DNA of 64,000 nt from Bombyx mori (taxonomy: Eukaryota; Arthropoda; Insecta; Lepidoptera; Bombycidae), in the NCBI RefSeq assembly GCF_030269925.1, contig NC_085129.1, forward strand, positions 13,383,501-13,447,500, read 5' to 3'. A program made the translations under genes and the position numbers. The notes below the pieces were generated by a model that was not told the origin of the DNA, ran no database searches, and saw only the letters and a program-made list of their open reading frames with translations. This document shows positions 24,355 to 36,325 of the stretch, one piece after another; the stretch's first letter is position 1; each line of letters starts with the position of its first letter.

Positions 24355-24432
24355 CCAAGGTGGGTGGTGGCATTAACCGTTTGATGTTTATGGACTCTGG
24401 TAACCACTTAACATCAAGTAGGATTAGTAGTC
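24355..24432 (+). mobile_element. Bm1 SINE 3' fragment, diverged
   Basis: CCCAAGGTGGGTGGTGGCAT and TAACCACTTAACATCAAGT match the Bm1 3' end. It is decayed and lacks the head. Confidence 0.6.
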
Positions 24433-24495
24433 GTAGTCATAATAAAAACTACTAACTTCTAGGGTTTAATCTCACATCTACTTTATTTATATTTT

Positions 24496-24712
24496 ATGTT
24501 ATTTTTTTATTGCTTAGATAGACCAGCTCCTGGCCTAGCCTCCTCCAGACCTGGTGCTAAAAGTCTACTGGGGTCCATAGTCGTCAATTTTTACCGTACA
24601 ATGGCGGCCTCAATCTTCAAACCACAATCACTGCTTCACGGCAGATATAAGTACGGTGGCGGTGCCTACCCGTACGGAATCACTAGGCACCCTAACACCA
24701 GTAAAAGCTATT
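24496..24712 (-). mobile_element. Bm1 SINE, highly diverged
   Basis: TTTTTTATTGCTTAGATAGA, CACTGCTTCACGGCAGATAT and a terminal CACCAGTAAA are recognisable Bm1 blocks in complement, with many substitutions. The plus-strand open frame here is a shadow of the repeat. Confidence 0.6.
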
Positions 24713-25493
24713 TCCAACATTTCGAATACTTTACATATTCCGTTGTCAGCGATGACTGACTAACTATGTAATTAACGGGTAGGCAAGCATAGGCAGGCGC
24801 AACTGCCCAAGCGTATCCAAAGGAGACCTATCAGCTTAAGGGAATTAACTTAATAAGGCCCTTCCTTGAGCGCTAGTCGCGTTTAAAAAGAGGTTTTTGA
24901 AGATTTTTCAGCGGCTTATGCAACTTGCCTTGTTGATACTCATTGCGGTCAGTGACCAGATGCTGTTCTGTTGGTAAAATAAATGTAAGATAATTATATA
25001 CAAAGCTCTAGTTTATAGCGCCCACTGCAACATGACATCCAGGTATTAATATTCCGGCCACATCGTCGTCATGTCTGCGTGTTTCGTGAGTGGGAGCGAC
25101 TGAAATTAACCGCTTGCCACGATCCTTGTTAAGATTTGTGGTGTTTAGCGACAGGACGTAAATCATAGTTTCCTCGATTAAGTTTTTCATTAGCGTTGCT
25201 ATAATGCAATTCTATTATACGAGTATCGCGTGCTTAAGGCCACTGATTAGTTCTATAATTTTTTATTGGTCACCAAATAACGTATAGTGAAATCGAATGC
25301 AGCGATTTGACCTGAAAGAATTTTTTAGTAGAATTAGTATTAAGTATCGACCAGGGACGATCTTACATTAAGCCGTGATTTTTGCTCGGAAAATCGATGG
25401 TCCGAATTATGATATTTATAATGTAAGTTCGTGACCTAGGTACCTATTTAAGATTTCTTGAAAATATTATTAGCGTGATTCGAGTTTTGTTAT
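24713..25493. other. no recognisable feature
   Basis: No gene or clear element. A weak Jockey-tail resemblance at 24779-24850 is too short to call. Confidence 0.4.
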
Positions 25494-25698
25494 TCTTCTT
25501 CTTCTTCTTATCAGCCCACTGATGTCCACTGCTGGACATAGGCCTCCCCCAAGCCTCACCACAAAGACCGGTCCTGCGCTGCCTGCATCCAGAGGATCCC
25601 CGTGAACCTCAATTGATCATCAGTCCGTCTTGTGGGAGATCTACCCACGCTACGTCTTCCGGTACGCGGTCGCCACTCAAGAACTTTCTGGCCTTTGT
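25494..25698 (-). pseudogene. RTE-type LINE C-terminal fragment with (GAA)n tail
   Basis: The minus strand ends in a (GAA)n run (CTTCTTCTT at 25497-25508 on plus). Upstream are codons for LEWRPRTGRRSVGRSPT, then a Gly-Glu-Ala-Tyr-Val-Gln-Gln-Trp stretch: the conserved end of endonuclease-RT LINE proteins. The partner at 36047 ends in (ATG)n instead. Confidence 0.7.
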
Positions 25699-25960
25699 TA
25701 TTCTACATGTATCGATATCGACCTCAAACTCAACCGGTGCTAAGTGATCACCGGAGCCCATTTTTTTCTAAAATACCACGGAGCTACAATGTAATACCAC
25801 ATATCTGAAGAGCGGTATTCGTTAAATGAGTATAGACATTTGCTCTACCATAACCACGCATAGTCTGTTCTACAAACTTTACCTAAACCGATCGCGAAAC
25901 ACCATGCTTTCCGGTTGAAATGAAACTCAACAAAAATGGGCATTGTCAATGTTGGTATCT

Positions 25961-26145
25961 TTTTTTTTATGATTGATTTTTTATGATTGATTACTGGTGG
26001 CCCGGAGGCCTTTCCAGTTTCACTAGGACGAGCAAAGGCTCAGCCAGGAGGGGTGGGGTTTGCTAACAGCTGTCCGAGCGCCTCCGAAGGAGACCTAACA
26101 ACTCAAGAGCAACTGCTTCGCGAATGAATCTACTATCGGATCGGT
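25961..26145 (-). mobile_element. short Jockey LINE insertion with 10-bp target duplication
   Basis: 185 bp: the 3' UTR end of the same family as the complete element at 41383 (ACTGGTGGCCCGGAGGCC, then GGAGGGGTGGGGTTTGC). It begins with a T-run and is flanked by GTTGGTATCT at 25951-25960 and 26146-26155. This is a bona fide target-primed, 5'-truncated insertion. Confidence 0.9.
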
Positions 26146-26679
26146 GTTGGTATCTACAGACCTCAGATTACCACAGATTGAATGCCCCTCATTCAAATCT
26201 CTCTAAGACAAATGAACGAAAACTTGATACGTAATTTTCCGACGACTTCATCGCGACTTCTTAACATGAAACTTTCACTCGCACATTACGTACATAGAAC
26301 GCGTATAAAACGAGATTAGACACATAAATACGGGGTGGTGCGGAGGTAGCACAGGTGCCGTCCCGAATTAAAACATGAACAAAAGACGTCGCACAATGAA
26401 CTAAGAATGAAAGGCGTAAGGTACGAGCCTTTCGTATCCCTCCTGTAATGAAATCCCACCGTATTGTGTACGAAATATACCTGAAACGCACATGTTATAT
26501 GAGGAACTTGTAATTTATTCATGTATACGTTTATTTAGAAATTTGCCTTATCCTATTTTTCCGTCTTGATTAATCTTGTTGTAGGACGAATATGTACTTC
26601 GTGCATTGTTAAACGACGTGTTTCTCGTTTGCAAATAAGTTCTACATTTATTTAGGTGATTTTGACTGCACATTGCTTC

Positions 26680-27058
26680 TTTTTTTTCCTACCTATGCTG
26701 ATAGCCTTTAAAGGCTATTTCAGCCTATCCTTAACCGGGAGTGTTGCTAACGCTGACCCTAGCAAGAGCAGTGCTTCGCAGAATCTACCACCGGATCGGA
26801 AACGCCCACTGTGAAGATCCGGCGAGAAACTCAGTGGGCTGTGTCTATGGGTTAATTCACTCCTCGAAACCTTCGTCACAAGCGACGGGATCGACGAGGA
26901 CGGTGACCAGTGCTTGTGGTACCTAAAAGCACCGTTAATGGATCGGAAGGCAACATGTTGAGGGCGACGTTGACTGTTTACCATTCAGTCTACAGGATCG
27001 GGTATGTAATTCCCGGCGGCCACGACAAAAGGGTTTTCATGTCGTGCCGCATTTTCAA
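26680..27058 (-). mobile_element. Jockey-type LINE, ORF2 C-terminus and 3' UTR
   Basis: The minus strand reads FENAARHENPFVVAAGNYIP, then an HV-x-Arg-rich tail, aligning with FDKAMRHDNRLIVAAADYSP near the end of the complete Jockey ORF2. The 3' UTR carries CGCAGAATCTACCACCGGAT and ends in a T-run (plus strand) at 26681-26688. An in-frame stop follows IPDPVD. It is a related but distinct subfamily. Confidence 0.8.
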
Positions 27059-28406
27059 ATTGGCGCAATGATGCCAACTGTAGATACTAATTGCTTCTGG
27101 GTTCTCGTGGCCTTTTTATGGGGTATGGTTGGGGCTTCGGGAAGATTCCCTCTACCCGCGCTTGTTCTCCCAGCCTTCACTTCAGGGCTGATGATTTTGC
27201 TGGTTAGTTTTTTAATGATGGAATAATGATGTTAACGTGAACAAAATGATGTTTGGTGCAATACCATGTACGATGAAAAGATGATAGAGGTGTGTAATAA
27301 ACTTAAGGGGGCTGGCATACCCTGGAGGAGTGAGTCCGTTCCCCGCTGCAGGCTGTCCTGCTCTTCGGTCTTCCTCCGCAGCCGATGCTCCCGTCTTGGC
27401 AACGTTATACAACAATATTATTTAATTTCATTCGTTTCGGGAATTCATATTATCGGGTATAAGTCGTATTGTGAGACCGTACCGAAATGTACCACTGTTT
27501 TAACAATTCAGTCGCACAATCATATGTTCCGGTTTGAATGGTGAGGCAGCCATTATTTGCTACAATTGAAACATCAATCACTCAACACCAGTTGGACTGC
27601 GGCCTGCGTTTACATATAAATAACATTGATTTTAGACGCTAAAACGTACCACTGATGGTTTCTGTTGGCGCGAACACTAAAAGCACCCTGTCACTAGTAA
27701 GTTTGTAAATCACGAATATCTCATGGATTAATTCAAGAATCCTATATCTGGATTTGAATACCGACACGATCGCATCGCTAGATACATGCATACCGATTAC
27801 TCACTCATTAGATCACGGACGCTTCACACTGGCTTCGCTAATTACTAATTTTTTTTCATTTGTACCCTGAGTCTTCTGTAATACATTTATATAACTGATT
27901 CCGATGAATTTTCGCGCAAAGCTAGCTTGTTTGTCTATTATGGTAAATACGACAGTGTGTTTTAATTAGTTCGCTAATTCTTGTACCAATTGACCTAAAA
28001 ATCGGCTATTCGTTTTTAAACAAGGGAGAGTGACAGAGGCAACTCTTTATCCCGGGGAAATGTGTCTCGTTGCTTCTGAATTACGAATTTAACGCGAAAT
28101 AAAACAAGTCACACCCAGTTACGTTTTAATGCGTAATTTACGGAACTTTTGAATTAGCCTTTCAACCCACGCTCGTCAACATGAATGAACTCATAATACA
28201 CATCCAAAACGAATTATCTAAAACATTAGAGTTACGAAATTCGCGAAATAAACAAAGCCACAGGTGCCGAGGTACGAAATTAAATACAAACTGCGTATAA
28301 GAGGACTGGCCTCACATAAATAATTCAGCCTTTAATTTGGCCTTACACATAAAGTCGCCAAGGATAAGATTCACTGGAAACACAAAATTTCGTGTTCAAT
28401 TTTGTA
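27059..28406. other. no recognisable feature
   Basis: GC-moderate up to 27400, with open frames on both strands (27044-27226 plus, 27212-27415 minus) but no motif. The remainder is AT-rich. The first 200 bp may be more of the upstream Jockey copy, decayed beyond recognition. Confidence 0.4.
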
Positions 28407-28508
28407 GGCAGTGGCCTGGCTCTGTCCCTAGCATTGCTGAAGTCCATGGGCGATGGTAAGCACGTGACTAGTTACCGTCGCACGCGTCTGCCTTCAAGGG
28501 CAATAAAA
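28407..28508 (+). mobile_element. short retroposon 3' tail
   Basis: GTAGGCAGTGGCCTGGCTCT through GGGCAATAAAAAG: a diverged copy of the unit at 33469. Confidence 0.6.
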
Positions 28509-30194
28509 AGAAAACTGTTGACAGTGTGGCCCAAAAAAATTCTTTAAGGAAAATTCGATATGGTCAGGTTGAAGTTGAACAACTTAATTGATAGCTGTTC
28601 TCGAAAAATAATATGAACTTCAATAATTAAAAACTTACAAAATGTAGTTAACAAATGATATTGATAGAGCGTATTGTAAGCCCGTACGAGTCTGTACCAC
28701 TATTCTACTTTTTATATTATCTTTTTATGTATGTTAGTATGTGTGTATGTAACGGAAACTTTGAACTTAATTTTGACCACCTTCAAAACGTCGGATTAAC
28801 TCGAAATTTGGTGTACTTATCAAGGACCGATGACAGCCCAATATTGAAGACGCGTTATTCTTATAAGGATAATCAGGATTAGCGATTTTCGTTGGGACTA
28901 GCTCACAATTTTAACAGTTCTTCCACAATATTAACAAAGCCTTATTCAGCCTCTGTAAGAATTAATAGCTTATTATTCATATGTTTATGATTATTTTTTA
29001 AAAAAAATGTTTAATAAAACTAAAAAACACGCTTTTATTGAAATCCGAAAAAAAAATGTTTTTTTTTTAATAATGATCATATTAATAAAAATATTTCCAA
29101 TTATTGACTCCACGCACCCTACGCTTATTTTTTTTCAATAAAATTATTTTCTATTTTTTTGTTGGATTTTCTATTAAATAGTGTTATTTTAAGCTATTAT
29201 ATATTCTGTTGCAAAGTAGTTGTGAATCTCTGTTTGACGCGTCTGCAGAAAAATAAAATTTATAATAGACTTCTACTTCTGTGCAAAATAAAACTTCCTA
29301 TTGGTATTACTTACCACAAGTACTGCATAACACAATTTTAAAAAAAATGCAATTTTTAATTCAAACATAAAAAAATTAAACCTTACAACTAGTATGTTTG
29401 TTCCCTCCATACATTCTATATCACAGCATAAGCCTTCACAATTTAGACGGTTTATTACGTCTTCACATTAGGGTAGCACTAAAACGTTTTGACGTCCACT
29501 GTAGTATCAATAATTAATAAAATCCAGGTCTCCCGGGCTTGCTTGAACACTTAAGCAAACAATACTACGCTTATACTTAAGTTACAGCAACCGTACAATA
29601 TTGTTGTAGTAAATATTTATGAAGAAATAACAGAAAGTAAATTTTGACGGTAATTCAGCCATATTCTAATATATTAATTGAAAAAAAAAAAAAACTTTTA
29701 AATAATTTTACGATTTTCCGAATGTTGAAAATAGTACATAGCAATTTTGGACAAGAAGACCTATCTGTCATTTAAGGGGTGATTTTTTTTATTATTAATA
29801 ATAATAACAGCAACTTCATGCGTCAACCTGATATATTCTACTATCCGCCAAAACCTTACTGTAATTACTAAAATGGCTTGACAAATATAAATAGACAAAC
29901 ATAAAATATACATGGTAAACGCATGAACGAATTGCTAATTTCCCATCCATTAGCTTCGTCTTACTTCAAAAGAAAATAACTTTGGAACATACGTATGCCA
30001 TCAAAAAGTTTCACAATTATCCTAATTGCTACGAACGTGCGTCAGATGTCTTCCCGCAATAAATTATTATCACAAAGTTATAATACACGAAATTGTGATT
30101 AATTTGGTTTGAATACATTCAACGAATGTTTGGGACTAAGCTTGATGGGGTTTTTTTTAATTCTCGTTGATAAACAAATGAAACCCGCATCACA
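28509..30194. other. no recognisable feature
   Basis: Extremely AT-rich (notably 28960-29400), with no gene visible. The small frames at 28655-28882 and 29159-29341 are unremarkable. Confidence 0.5.
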
Positions 30195-30622
30195 GTACAT
30201 TTACATTACATTACATAACATTAAATTACATGACATTACATGACATTACATGACATTACATGACATTACATGACATTACGTGACATTACATGACATTACA
30301 TCACATTACATCACATTACATCACATTACATCACATTACATCACATTACATCACATTACATCACATTACATCACATTACATCACATTTCAACACATTACA
30401 TCACATTACATCACATTACATCACATTACATCACATTACATCACAATACATCACATTACACCACATTACATTACATTACATCACATTACATCACATTACA
30501 TCACATTACATCACATTACATCACATTACATCACATTACATCACATTACATCACATTACATCACATTACATCACATTACATCACATTACACCACATTACA
30601 TCACATCAAATCACATCACATT
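30195..30622. repeat. decamer tandem array (minisatellite)
   Basis: About 40 copies of a 10-bp unit. The left end uses TGACATTACA (about eight units), then switches to TCACATTACA for the remaining array, with rare variants such as TCACATTTCA and CCACATTACA. Period 10 is not a multiple of 3, so all three plus frames stay open, creating two spurious frames of 114 and 162 codons. Confidence 0.95.
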
Positions 30623-31169
30623 AAGCGGCTAGCCTATAAAGCCCACACCGTTGTCTTAAGACACGGGGTTGACCAAAGACTTAATTGCATTCCAATAATG
30701 ATGAGCACGACCACTCTGCCAAGACTGCAAACGACTGAGAAGAAGAAAAGTAACTTCAGAACATCTATTTTCTGGTAGTATCTCCAAAAGCCCCCGCAGA
30801 TAGATACCACCAACTTGCCTCTTTCTGCCGCAAAGCGATCTTGCGTTCCGGTGATCTCAACCCCCTCAGGCGACCGCTTCTTCCTATCCAGCGTTTAGGG
30901 TAAGATTATCCCTACATATTTTCCTATCTAATCAACTATGTAATTCAAAATACCTTAATTACTATTTTTAGTACCAACTAGATTGCAAGTCCGCAACTGT
31001 GGATTGAGCAATCCTGTCCATTTCAATCACCATAATATCGCTATCATAAATAACAATTTGAGCTAGGTAGGTGGTAGGTGGTAGGACTGTAGCCACTGTA
31101 ATTAAAATACAATGCAATCGGTATCGGTGGTATTTTTGTGACAGCAACGGCATCATATTCATTTAAAAA
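30623..31169. other. no recognisable feature
   Basis: Unassigned sequence between the satellite and the next retroposon tail. Confidence 0.4.
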
Positions 31170-31284
31170 AGTAGGCAGTGGCTTGGCTCTGCCCCTGGCA
31201 TTACTAACGTCCATGGGCGATGGTAAGTAGTCACTATCAGGTGGGCCATATATGCTCGTCTGCCTACAAGGTCAATAAAAAAAT
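31170..31284 (+). mobile_element. short retroposon 3' tail
   Basis: GTAGGCAGTGGCTTGGCTCT through AATAAAAAAATAAAATAAAT: another copy of the AGGCAGCGGCTTGG unit. Confidence 0.65.
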
Positions 31285-31845
31285 AAAATAAATCTATACG
31301 CGCAATAATCATTTAAATCTTGGGTTATAGTCCCTTTTTCGATCTTAGCCATTAAAAACAGTAGCATTTGCTCACGATTTTAGGGTACTTTTACATAATG
31401 TTAAGAAAATGGAAGCTAATTTTGTATTCCATATTGAAACCCTTTGTTTACTCGAGTTAATGCGTAGGGATATACATAAATTGTCAAACACGAGTCATTC
31501 ACCCTCAGAAGTGTTGTGGCTTGAAGGGTATTGAACTTTTATTAAAAAATCTGTTTGGATGCTCTTTTTAAGAGAGAACCATTCAAATTATAAAACTCTA
31601 TGTTTCATTTTCAAATGTCAATTCTTAATCGATTTGGATTAGAAGTCTGATATATTTTCAAACGATTCGAATTTGTCTGAGCTTTTGTTGGCGTAAATAT
31701 GGATGACGTGTCTCTGACCTGATGTTAGGTGGTAGGTAGAAAAAAAAAAACTTAATAACATTAAAATTAGATGTATATATTATAATTTAGATACAATTTA
31801 CTAGATATTAAATTAAAAACGAATGCAACGTTCTACGAACAAATA
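31285..31845. other. no recognisable feature
   Basis: AT-rich sequence with no assignable element; the last base is the A of the A|T Helitron target. Confidence 0.4.
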
Positions 31846-32339
31846 TCTTAATATATATAAATCTCGTGTCACAATGTTTGTCCTCAATGGACTCCTAAAC
31901 CACTCAACCGATTATAATAAAATTCGCACACCATGTGCAGTTCGATCCAACTTGAGATAGGATGGTTTTTATTTCGATGAATGGTCGCAATATTTATTAA
32001 TTAACAATAAAATGATTTCTTATGTTGATTTTTGTTATTAATTGTAAGTTTCATAAGTCTAAAACAGATGGCGCCTTAAATCAGTTTTTACAGACAATTG
32101 TTATACTGTGACTTTAATATCTCATAGATGGCGCTGTGCTAAAAATACCAACGTTTCACATAAGCTACAATTTAATGGCATAAGCACCACAAGTGAAATT
32201 TATTTCGTAGTAAACGCAATACAGTGAAATCCAATTGTTCTTACGTTGTCAATTTTTGGTATTAGCATAGGCGGCCGCGAGTTATTTAGAAACAAAAACC
32301 TAAGCCACAGCCACAGCAACGTGTGGCCGGGTCCGCTAG
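31846..32339 (+). mobile_element. complete non-autonomous Helitron
   Basis: 494 bp. It starts TCTTAATATATATAAATCTC after A and ends with a GC-rich hairpin (GCCACA...TGTGGC) 15 bp before CTAG at 32336-32339, followed by T. These are the standard Helitron signatures: 5' TC, 3' hairpin plus CTRR, A|T insertion, no target duplication. The body is near-identical to the host Helitron at 57125-58461. No Rep/helicase is encoded. Confidence 0.85.
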
Positions 32340-32739
32340 TTTATTATATGTTTCCAAAGATCTATAAAATATGACGTAACACTACAATTATTATATATTA
32401 TTATAATACCTAATTATAACGTTTATTTCAACTTTAATGTCATTAAATAAAAAAATTTATCTACCGGTTGGTATATCCACTATAGCTATGTAGCTCATTT
32501 TGTGTAATTCATATATATGAAACAAATTTTATGTAACAATTTTAATGATAAAAGCGCATTAAAATAAATTAAAGTGAGTACAAGATAAATAAATAAATAA
32601 TCGGGAACATATCATCCACAGTCAACCGACCCCTAATTATAATAATAATAATAAACATTTATTCCAAACATAAATTAAGTATGAAAAATAAAAACAGAAA
32701 TAAGAAATAAGACGAGGCTCGGAAAGGGTTACCTGCTCA
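32340..32739. other. no recognisable feature
   Basis: AT-rich; (AAT)n at 32638-32655 may be the 3' end of the minus-strand SINE that follows. Confidence 0.4.
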
Positions 32740-33067
32740 GCAATGCCTAACAGTAACAAAACAATCGGTACTGCGGCGCTGAAATTAGATACATAAAAAC
32801 GCCCAGACAAAAAGCAAACAAATTTACTTGTTCATCACACGACTAACTATACTGAGACCTGAGAACTTTTATCTCAAGGTGGGTGGCGCATTTACGTTGT
32901 TACCGTCTATGGCCTCCAGTAACCACTCATCACCAGGTGGGCTGTGAGCTCGTCCACCCATCTAAACAATAAAAAAAAACACGAATATTTGCGCGATGTG
33001 GGAATCGAACCCACGACCCTCAGCGCGCCAGTCAGAACCGCTAACTATTGCACCACCGAGTGAGTCA
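32740..33067 (-). mobile_element. tRNA-headed SINE interrupted by Bm1
   Basis: On the minus strand the head GACTCACTCGGTGGTGCAAT and B-box GGTTCGATTCC run to AATATTCGTG. After the Bm1 insertion the body resumes with GATGAACAAG and GTCTGGGCG, matching the uninterrupted copy at 21965. The lower boundary is approximate. Confidence 0.7.
32843..32979 (+). mobile_element. 5'-truncated Bm1 nested in SINE, TSD CACGA
   Basis: The Bm1 3' end (CTATACTGAGACCTGAGAAC through ATCTAAACAATAAAAAAAAA) is flanked by CACGA at 32838-32842 and 32980-32984. Removing it reconnects the two halves of the minus-strand SINE. Confidence 0.85.
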
Positions 33068-33468
33068 GTCAATTTGGTCAAGTCAGCCAAATAATAGCAC
33101 AAACATTCCTAGATTATTTTCTGAAGCGTATAAGTGGAAAATAATTCATTATTTTTGCGAGATCTTTTGTAGTCAAAGTCACATAAGGTCCCGGAAAATA
33201 GTTACTTACTTTACTTCTTCGATCCGTCAATAAAGCAAACCTATATTCGTTCCTAATATTTATATTATACGAAACTCTCAGGAATTCGTTAATAGATTTT
33301 CTCACTTAAGTTAAATTCTTAACTCAGCCCGCGAGAACCTAGTCTTAACAAATTAATATATTTAAAATAGTTAGCGATGTCACAACGAACATATTTAAAG
33401 GAAAATGAGGATAATTAATAATTCCACTTTTGAGATCCACGTATAAAAGACAGCTTACGATGTATTTG
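33068..33468. other. no recognisable feature
   Basis: AT-rich sequence with no repeat or gene recognised. Confidence 0.4.
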
Positions 33469-33582
33469 GTAGGCAGCGGCTTGGCTCTGCCCCTGGCATT
33501 GCTGAAGTCCATGGGCGACGGTAGCCACTCACTATCAGGTGGGCCGTATGCTCGTCTGCCTACAAGGGCAATAAAAAAAAGT
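33469..33582 (+). mobile_element. short retroposon 3' tail (best-preserved copy)
   Basis: GTAGGCAGCGGCTTGGCTCT, then CATGGGCGACGG, GTGGGCCGTATGCTCG and GGGCAATAAAAAAAA. It serves as the reference for the four other copies in the window. Confidence 0.7.
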
Positions 33583-34179
33583 ATCAGTACTCTTAATTAA
33601 AAATATTCCAGGTCAAAACTTAAATCGATATTGAAGAGGCATTCTTTTCAAGGGTCATTTAACTAATGCTAATCAAAATGTCGTATAATCGATATACACT
33701 TTACCATACTTATCAAATAAAAGACGAAGCTATATCGACGACACGATCTGGTAGAAGTTTCGAGGATATTCCGAGATTAAGAATCTTCGACTTGAGGTCG
33801 AGGAGATTTCGAGGTACCTTCTGAGAAACGGGTTCGAAATTCAAAGCTGTTGATAACCCAGTAAGTGAGCTACTGAAACTAAATTAAACGCTATCAAAGC
33901 GTCAGCTAATATTGTCCGAGTCTGAGGATGCGCTCGCGCTAATATTTACCCGGATCACTCGAGTGTTGTCACAGTAACTTAGTTTGACACTAACTTGAGT
34001 AGCTTGAGCTGTTTAATAAGAAAAGAAAATAGTTGTGACGGACTTGATTAATTTAATATTTAGGACGCAAAAATTTAATTCTGTACTTAATTCTTTTTTT
34101 TTGACAAACCTTCTACATTTTTGGCCCGAACTAAAACTTTCTCCTGCGTTATGGGTACTTTATACCCTAAAAACCAAAC
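33583..34179. other. no recognisable feature
   Basis: Unassigned AT-rich sequence. Confidence 0.4.
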
Positions 34180-34366
34180 GTGAAGAAGTAATGCGTTTCG
34201 GTTTGAAGGGTGGGATAGCCGTTGTAACTGTATGGAGACCTTAGAACTTATATCTCAAGGTGGGTGGCGGCATTTACGTTGTAGATGTCTATGAGCTCCA
34301 GTTACCACTTAACACACCAGGTGGGCTGTGAGCTCGTCCACTAACCTTAGCAATAAAAAAATTAAA
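34180..34366 (+). mobile_element. Bm1 SINE, 5'-truncated
   Basis: AAGTAATGCGTTTCGGTTTG through GCAATAAAAAAATTAAAAAA: the Bm1 3' half with an A-rich tail. Confidence 0.85.
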
Positions 34367-34560
34367 AAAAATGCGCCAAATGGATATGCATAGGCCATAT
34401 TCTCATAGGAGAGCTCAGATACATCCCGAGGCAAGTCCTGAAATGGACTACCTGGAGCAAGCGGAAAGTAAGCCGCCCAAGCATACCTGGCGGCTCATTG
34501 TAGCACTGAAGATGAAGAAAATCGGTCTAACCGGTCAGAAGTACTATTGAAATCTTCTAC
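34367..34560 (+). pseudogene. LINE ORF C-terminal fragment (RTE-type)
   Basis: The plus strand reads KWICIGHILIGELRYIPRQV, then LKWTTWSKRKVSRPSIPGG before a stop. It resembles the W-x-GHxLRR-x-IxRQxLxW-x-KRKxGRPxxTWRR tail of endonuclease-RT LINEs. It is decayed and lacks upstream domains. Confidence 0.55.
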
Positions 34561-34594
34561 CCATCTGGGAGCCTGGGACCTTAAGCAAGCATAA

Positions 34595-34949
34595 TGTTAC
34601 GCCGGTAAAAATAACGCCATCTATCGCCGAATAGCCGAAACGAATATCAAAGGTACTAGTAATGTCAAGAACGCTCAAGAAGTACAACGCCATCTATTGT
34701 CAGATAGCGGAAACACACATCGATGCTACTCGACTTGCCCAGAATGTTCTCGATAAATCTGAATCTGACTTTAAAAGCGTTGCAGCAATGGCACGGAGTA
34801 AGATAGTAATCGAAGCGAAACAGCGAACGGATCACCTGAAGCGAAGCGGAAGAAGTGAATGAAGAATTTTAACGTGTTCTCTGAGTGTTCTAAGTGTTAA
34901 TACAGTGTTAATTTGCACTTCGGTAACATTATTACCCCAGCCCGTAACA
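34595..34949 (+). mobile_element. solo LTR, copy 1
   Basis: Begins TGTTACGCCGG and ends AGCCCGTAACA, the complementary TG...CA ends of an LTR. It includes the direct words ACGCCATCTAT (twice). The sequence aligns over its length with the complement of 48916-49313. No internal gag/pol is adjacent, and flanks CATAA and TTAAT do not match as a target duplication. Confidence 0.65.
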
Positions 34950-35409
34950 TTAATTAATGCTACGGATATGACGAGTAAAAGCGTAGGAATCGCGTTTACG
35001 TATACCCAGACCGACCTGTTTGAGTTTTTAAAAGTTATAGCCTGAAAATTATAATCGGAAGCTTTAATAGACAATTTTCAATTCAGTATTCAGAAGGGTT
35101 AGGCGACAAGGAGTTCCGGCCACGGGTTCATGTTGAATACTTGTTTACACGCGTCCTTTCCGAGAACATGTCGATAACGTGATTCTGAATATAAAGGAGA
35201 GTAATTAATAGGGCACTAGTCTTTGAGATTGTATGGATAAGACTCGTATTGAGGCCAGGATTCGATCAAAAATTATTTTTAAGTACCTATTTAGATTGAC
35301 TTGTATGATAAAGGACCACTTATGTGATAAAATAAACATAAAAAATTTACCGAATGTTCCCTGAATCTAGTAGACCTTATGGTCTAATCTGATTTGGTTT
35401 CCTGGTCAC
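34950..35409. other. no recognisable feature
   Basis: Unassigned AT-rich sequence. Beyond the next Jockey tail, 35842-35870 holds a small imperfect hairpin (CTTTCCGCAAAC / GTTTGCAGAAAG). Confidence 0.4.
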
Positions 35410-35742
35410 TCTTTAATCTTTTTCTGTCTTACCTAATCTGATGGTCTTGAGAGAACATTTCAGCGTAACCTTAACTAGTAGGTGAACTCACGGGACTCAA
35501 ACCTGACAACGTTGCTAACACTAACCCTAGCAAGAGCTGTGCTCCGCAGAATCTGCCACCGGATCGGAAACGCGACCCACTGAGAAAATCCGGCGAGAAA
35601 CTCAGTGGGCTGCGTCTGTGGGTTAGTTTACTCACCGAGCCCTTCGTCGCAAGCAACGGGTTCGACAAGAAAGATGACCGGTGCTTGGGGTACCTAAAAT
35701 CACTGTTAGTGGATCGGCTGGATCCGAAATGACGTGGTAATT
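35410..35742 (-). mobile_element. Jockey-type LINE 3' tail
   Basis: Conserved blocks CGCAGAATCTGCCACCGGAT and CCGGCGAGAAACTCAGTGGG, then the complement of the Arg-rich ORF2 C-terminal codons up to GGATCCGAAATGACG. The antisense open frame over it is a repeat shadow. Confidence 0.8.
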
Positions 35743-36046
35743 TTATGAAATACGTATGATATACCCAGTTGTGCGGAGGTATGATATACGCTGTGTCATG
35801 CATTCGAGCTTACGACCCCCAAGATGTTGAGTGATTGTCGTCTTTCCGCAAACTTTGTTTGCAGAAAGTCATGTCACAATGCTCAGGAAACATTGATATA
35901 TCTGGACAGAAAATATTTCTGGATTACTGTGGAACGCAGTGGTTCTAGGTAGTATGGCTGAACTCAGCTCCGGTGTCAGGCGATACTATGGTAAAAACAA
36001 GATCTCAAACAACTCCTTAGACTGATTCCCATAGACCCTACGATTT

Positions 36047-36325
36047 CATCATCATCATCATCATAATTAGCCCGCAGTCGTTCACTGCTGGAGGCCTCTC
36101 CCAATCCACACCGCTGGCCTGGTCTTCGGCTCTTCTCATATACTTCTTACCGGCCACCGTTCGGAGGTCATGGCACCACCTAGCCAGGGGGCGTCCCACA
36201 TTACGTTTTTCGCTGAGCGTTCTCCACTCAGAAACCCGTCTGCTACAGCGATCGTTAGTTCTACGGCATATATGGCCAGGCCACTGCCACTTCAACTTGC
36301 TGACTCTTTGACGGTTTATCAATAT
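36047..36325 (-). pseudogene. RTE-type LINE ORF C-terminus, (ATG)n tail
   Basis: A minus-strand frame from 36322 reads RVSKLKWQWPGHICRRTNDR, then KRNVGRPLARWCHDLRTVAG and a Met run from the (ATG)n terminal repeat at 36047-36064. This is the conserved last ~80 codons of endonuclease-RT LINE proteins. The triplet tail is translated because no stop precedes it, probably through loss of the original stop. The RT domain is absent. Confidence 0.8.

Noticed and set aside
30280..30778. Open frames of 114 and 162 codons encoding His/Thr/Ser repeats
   Set aside because: They are translations of the decamer satellite, which is open in all plus frames; there is no start or splice context.
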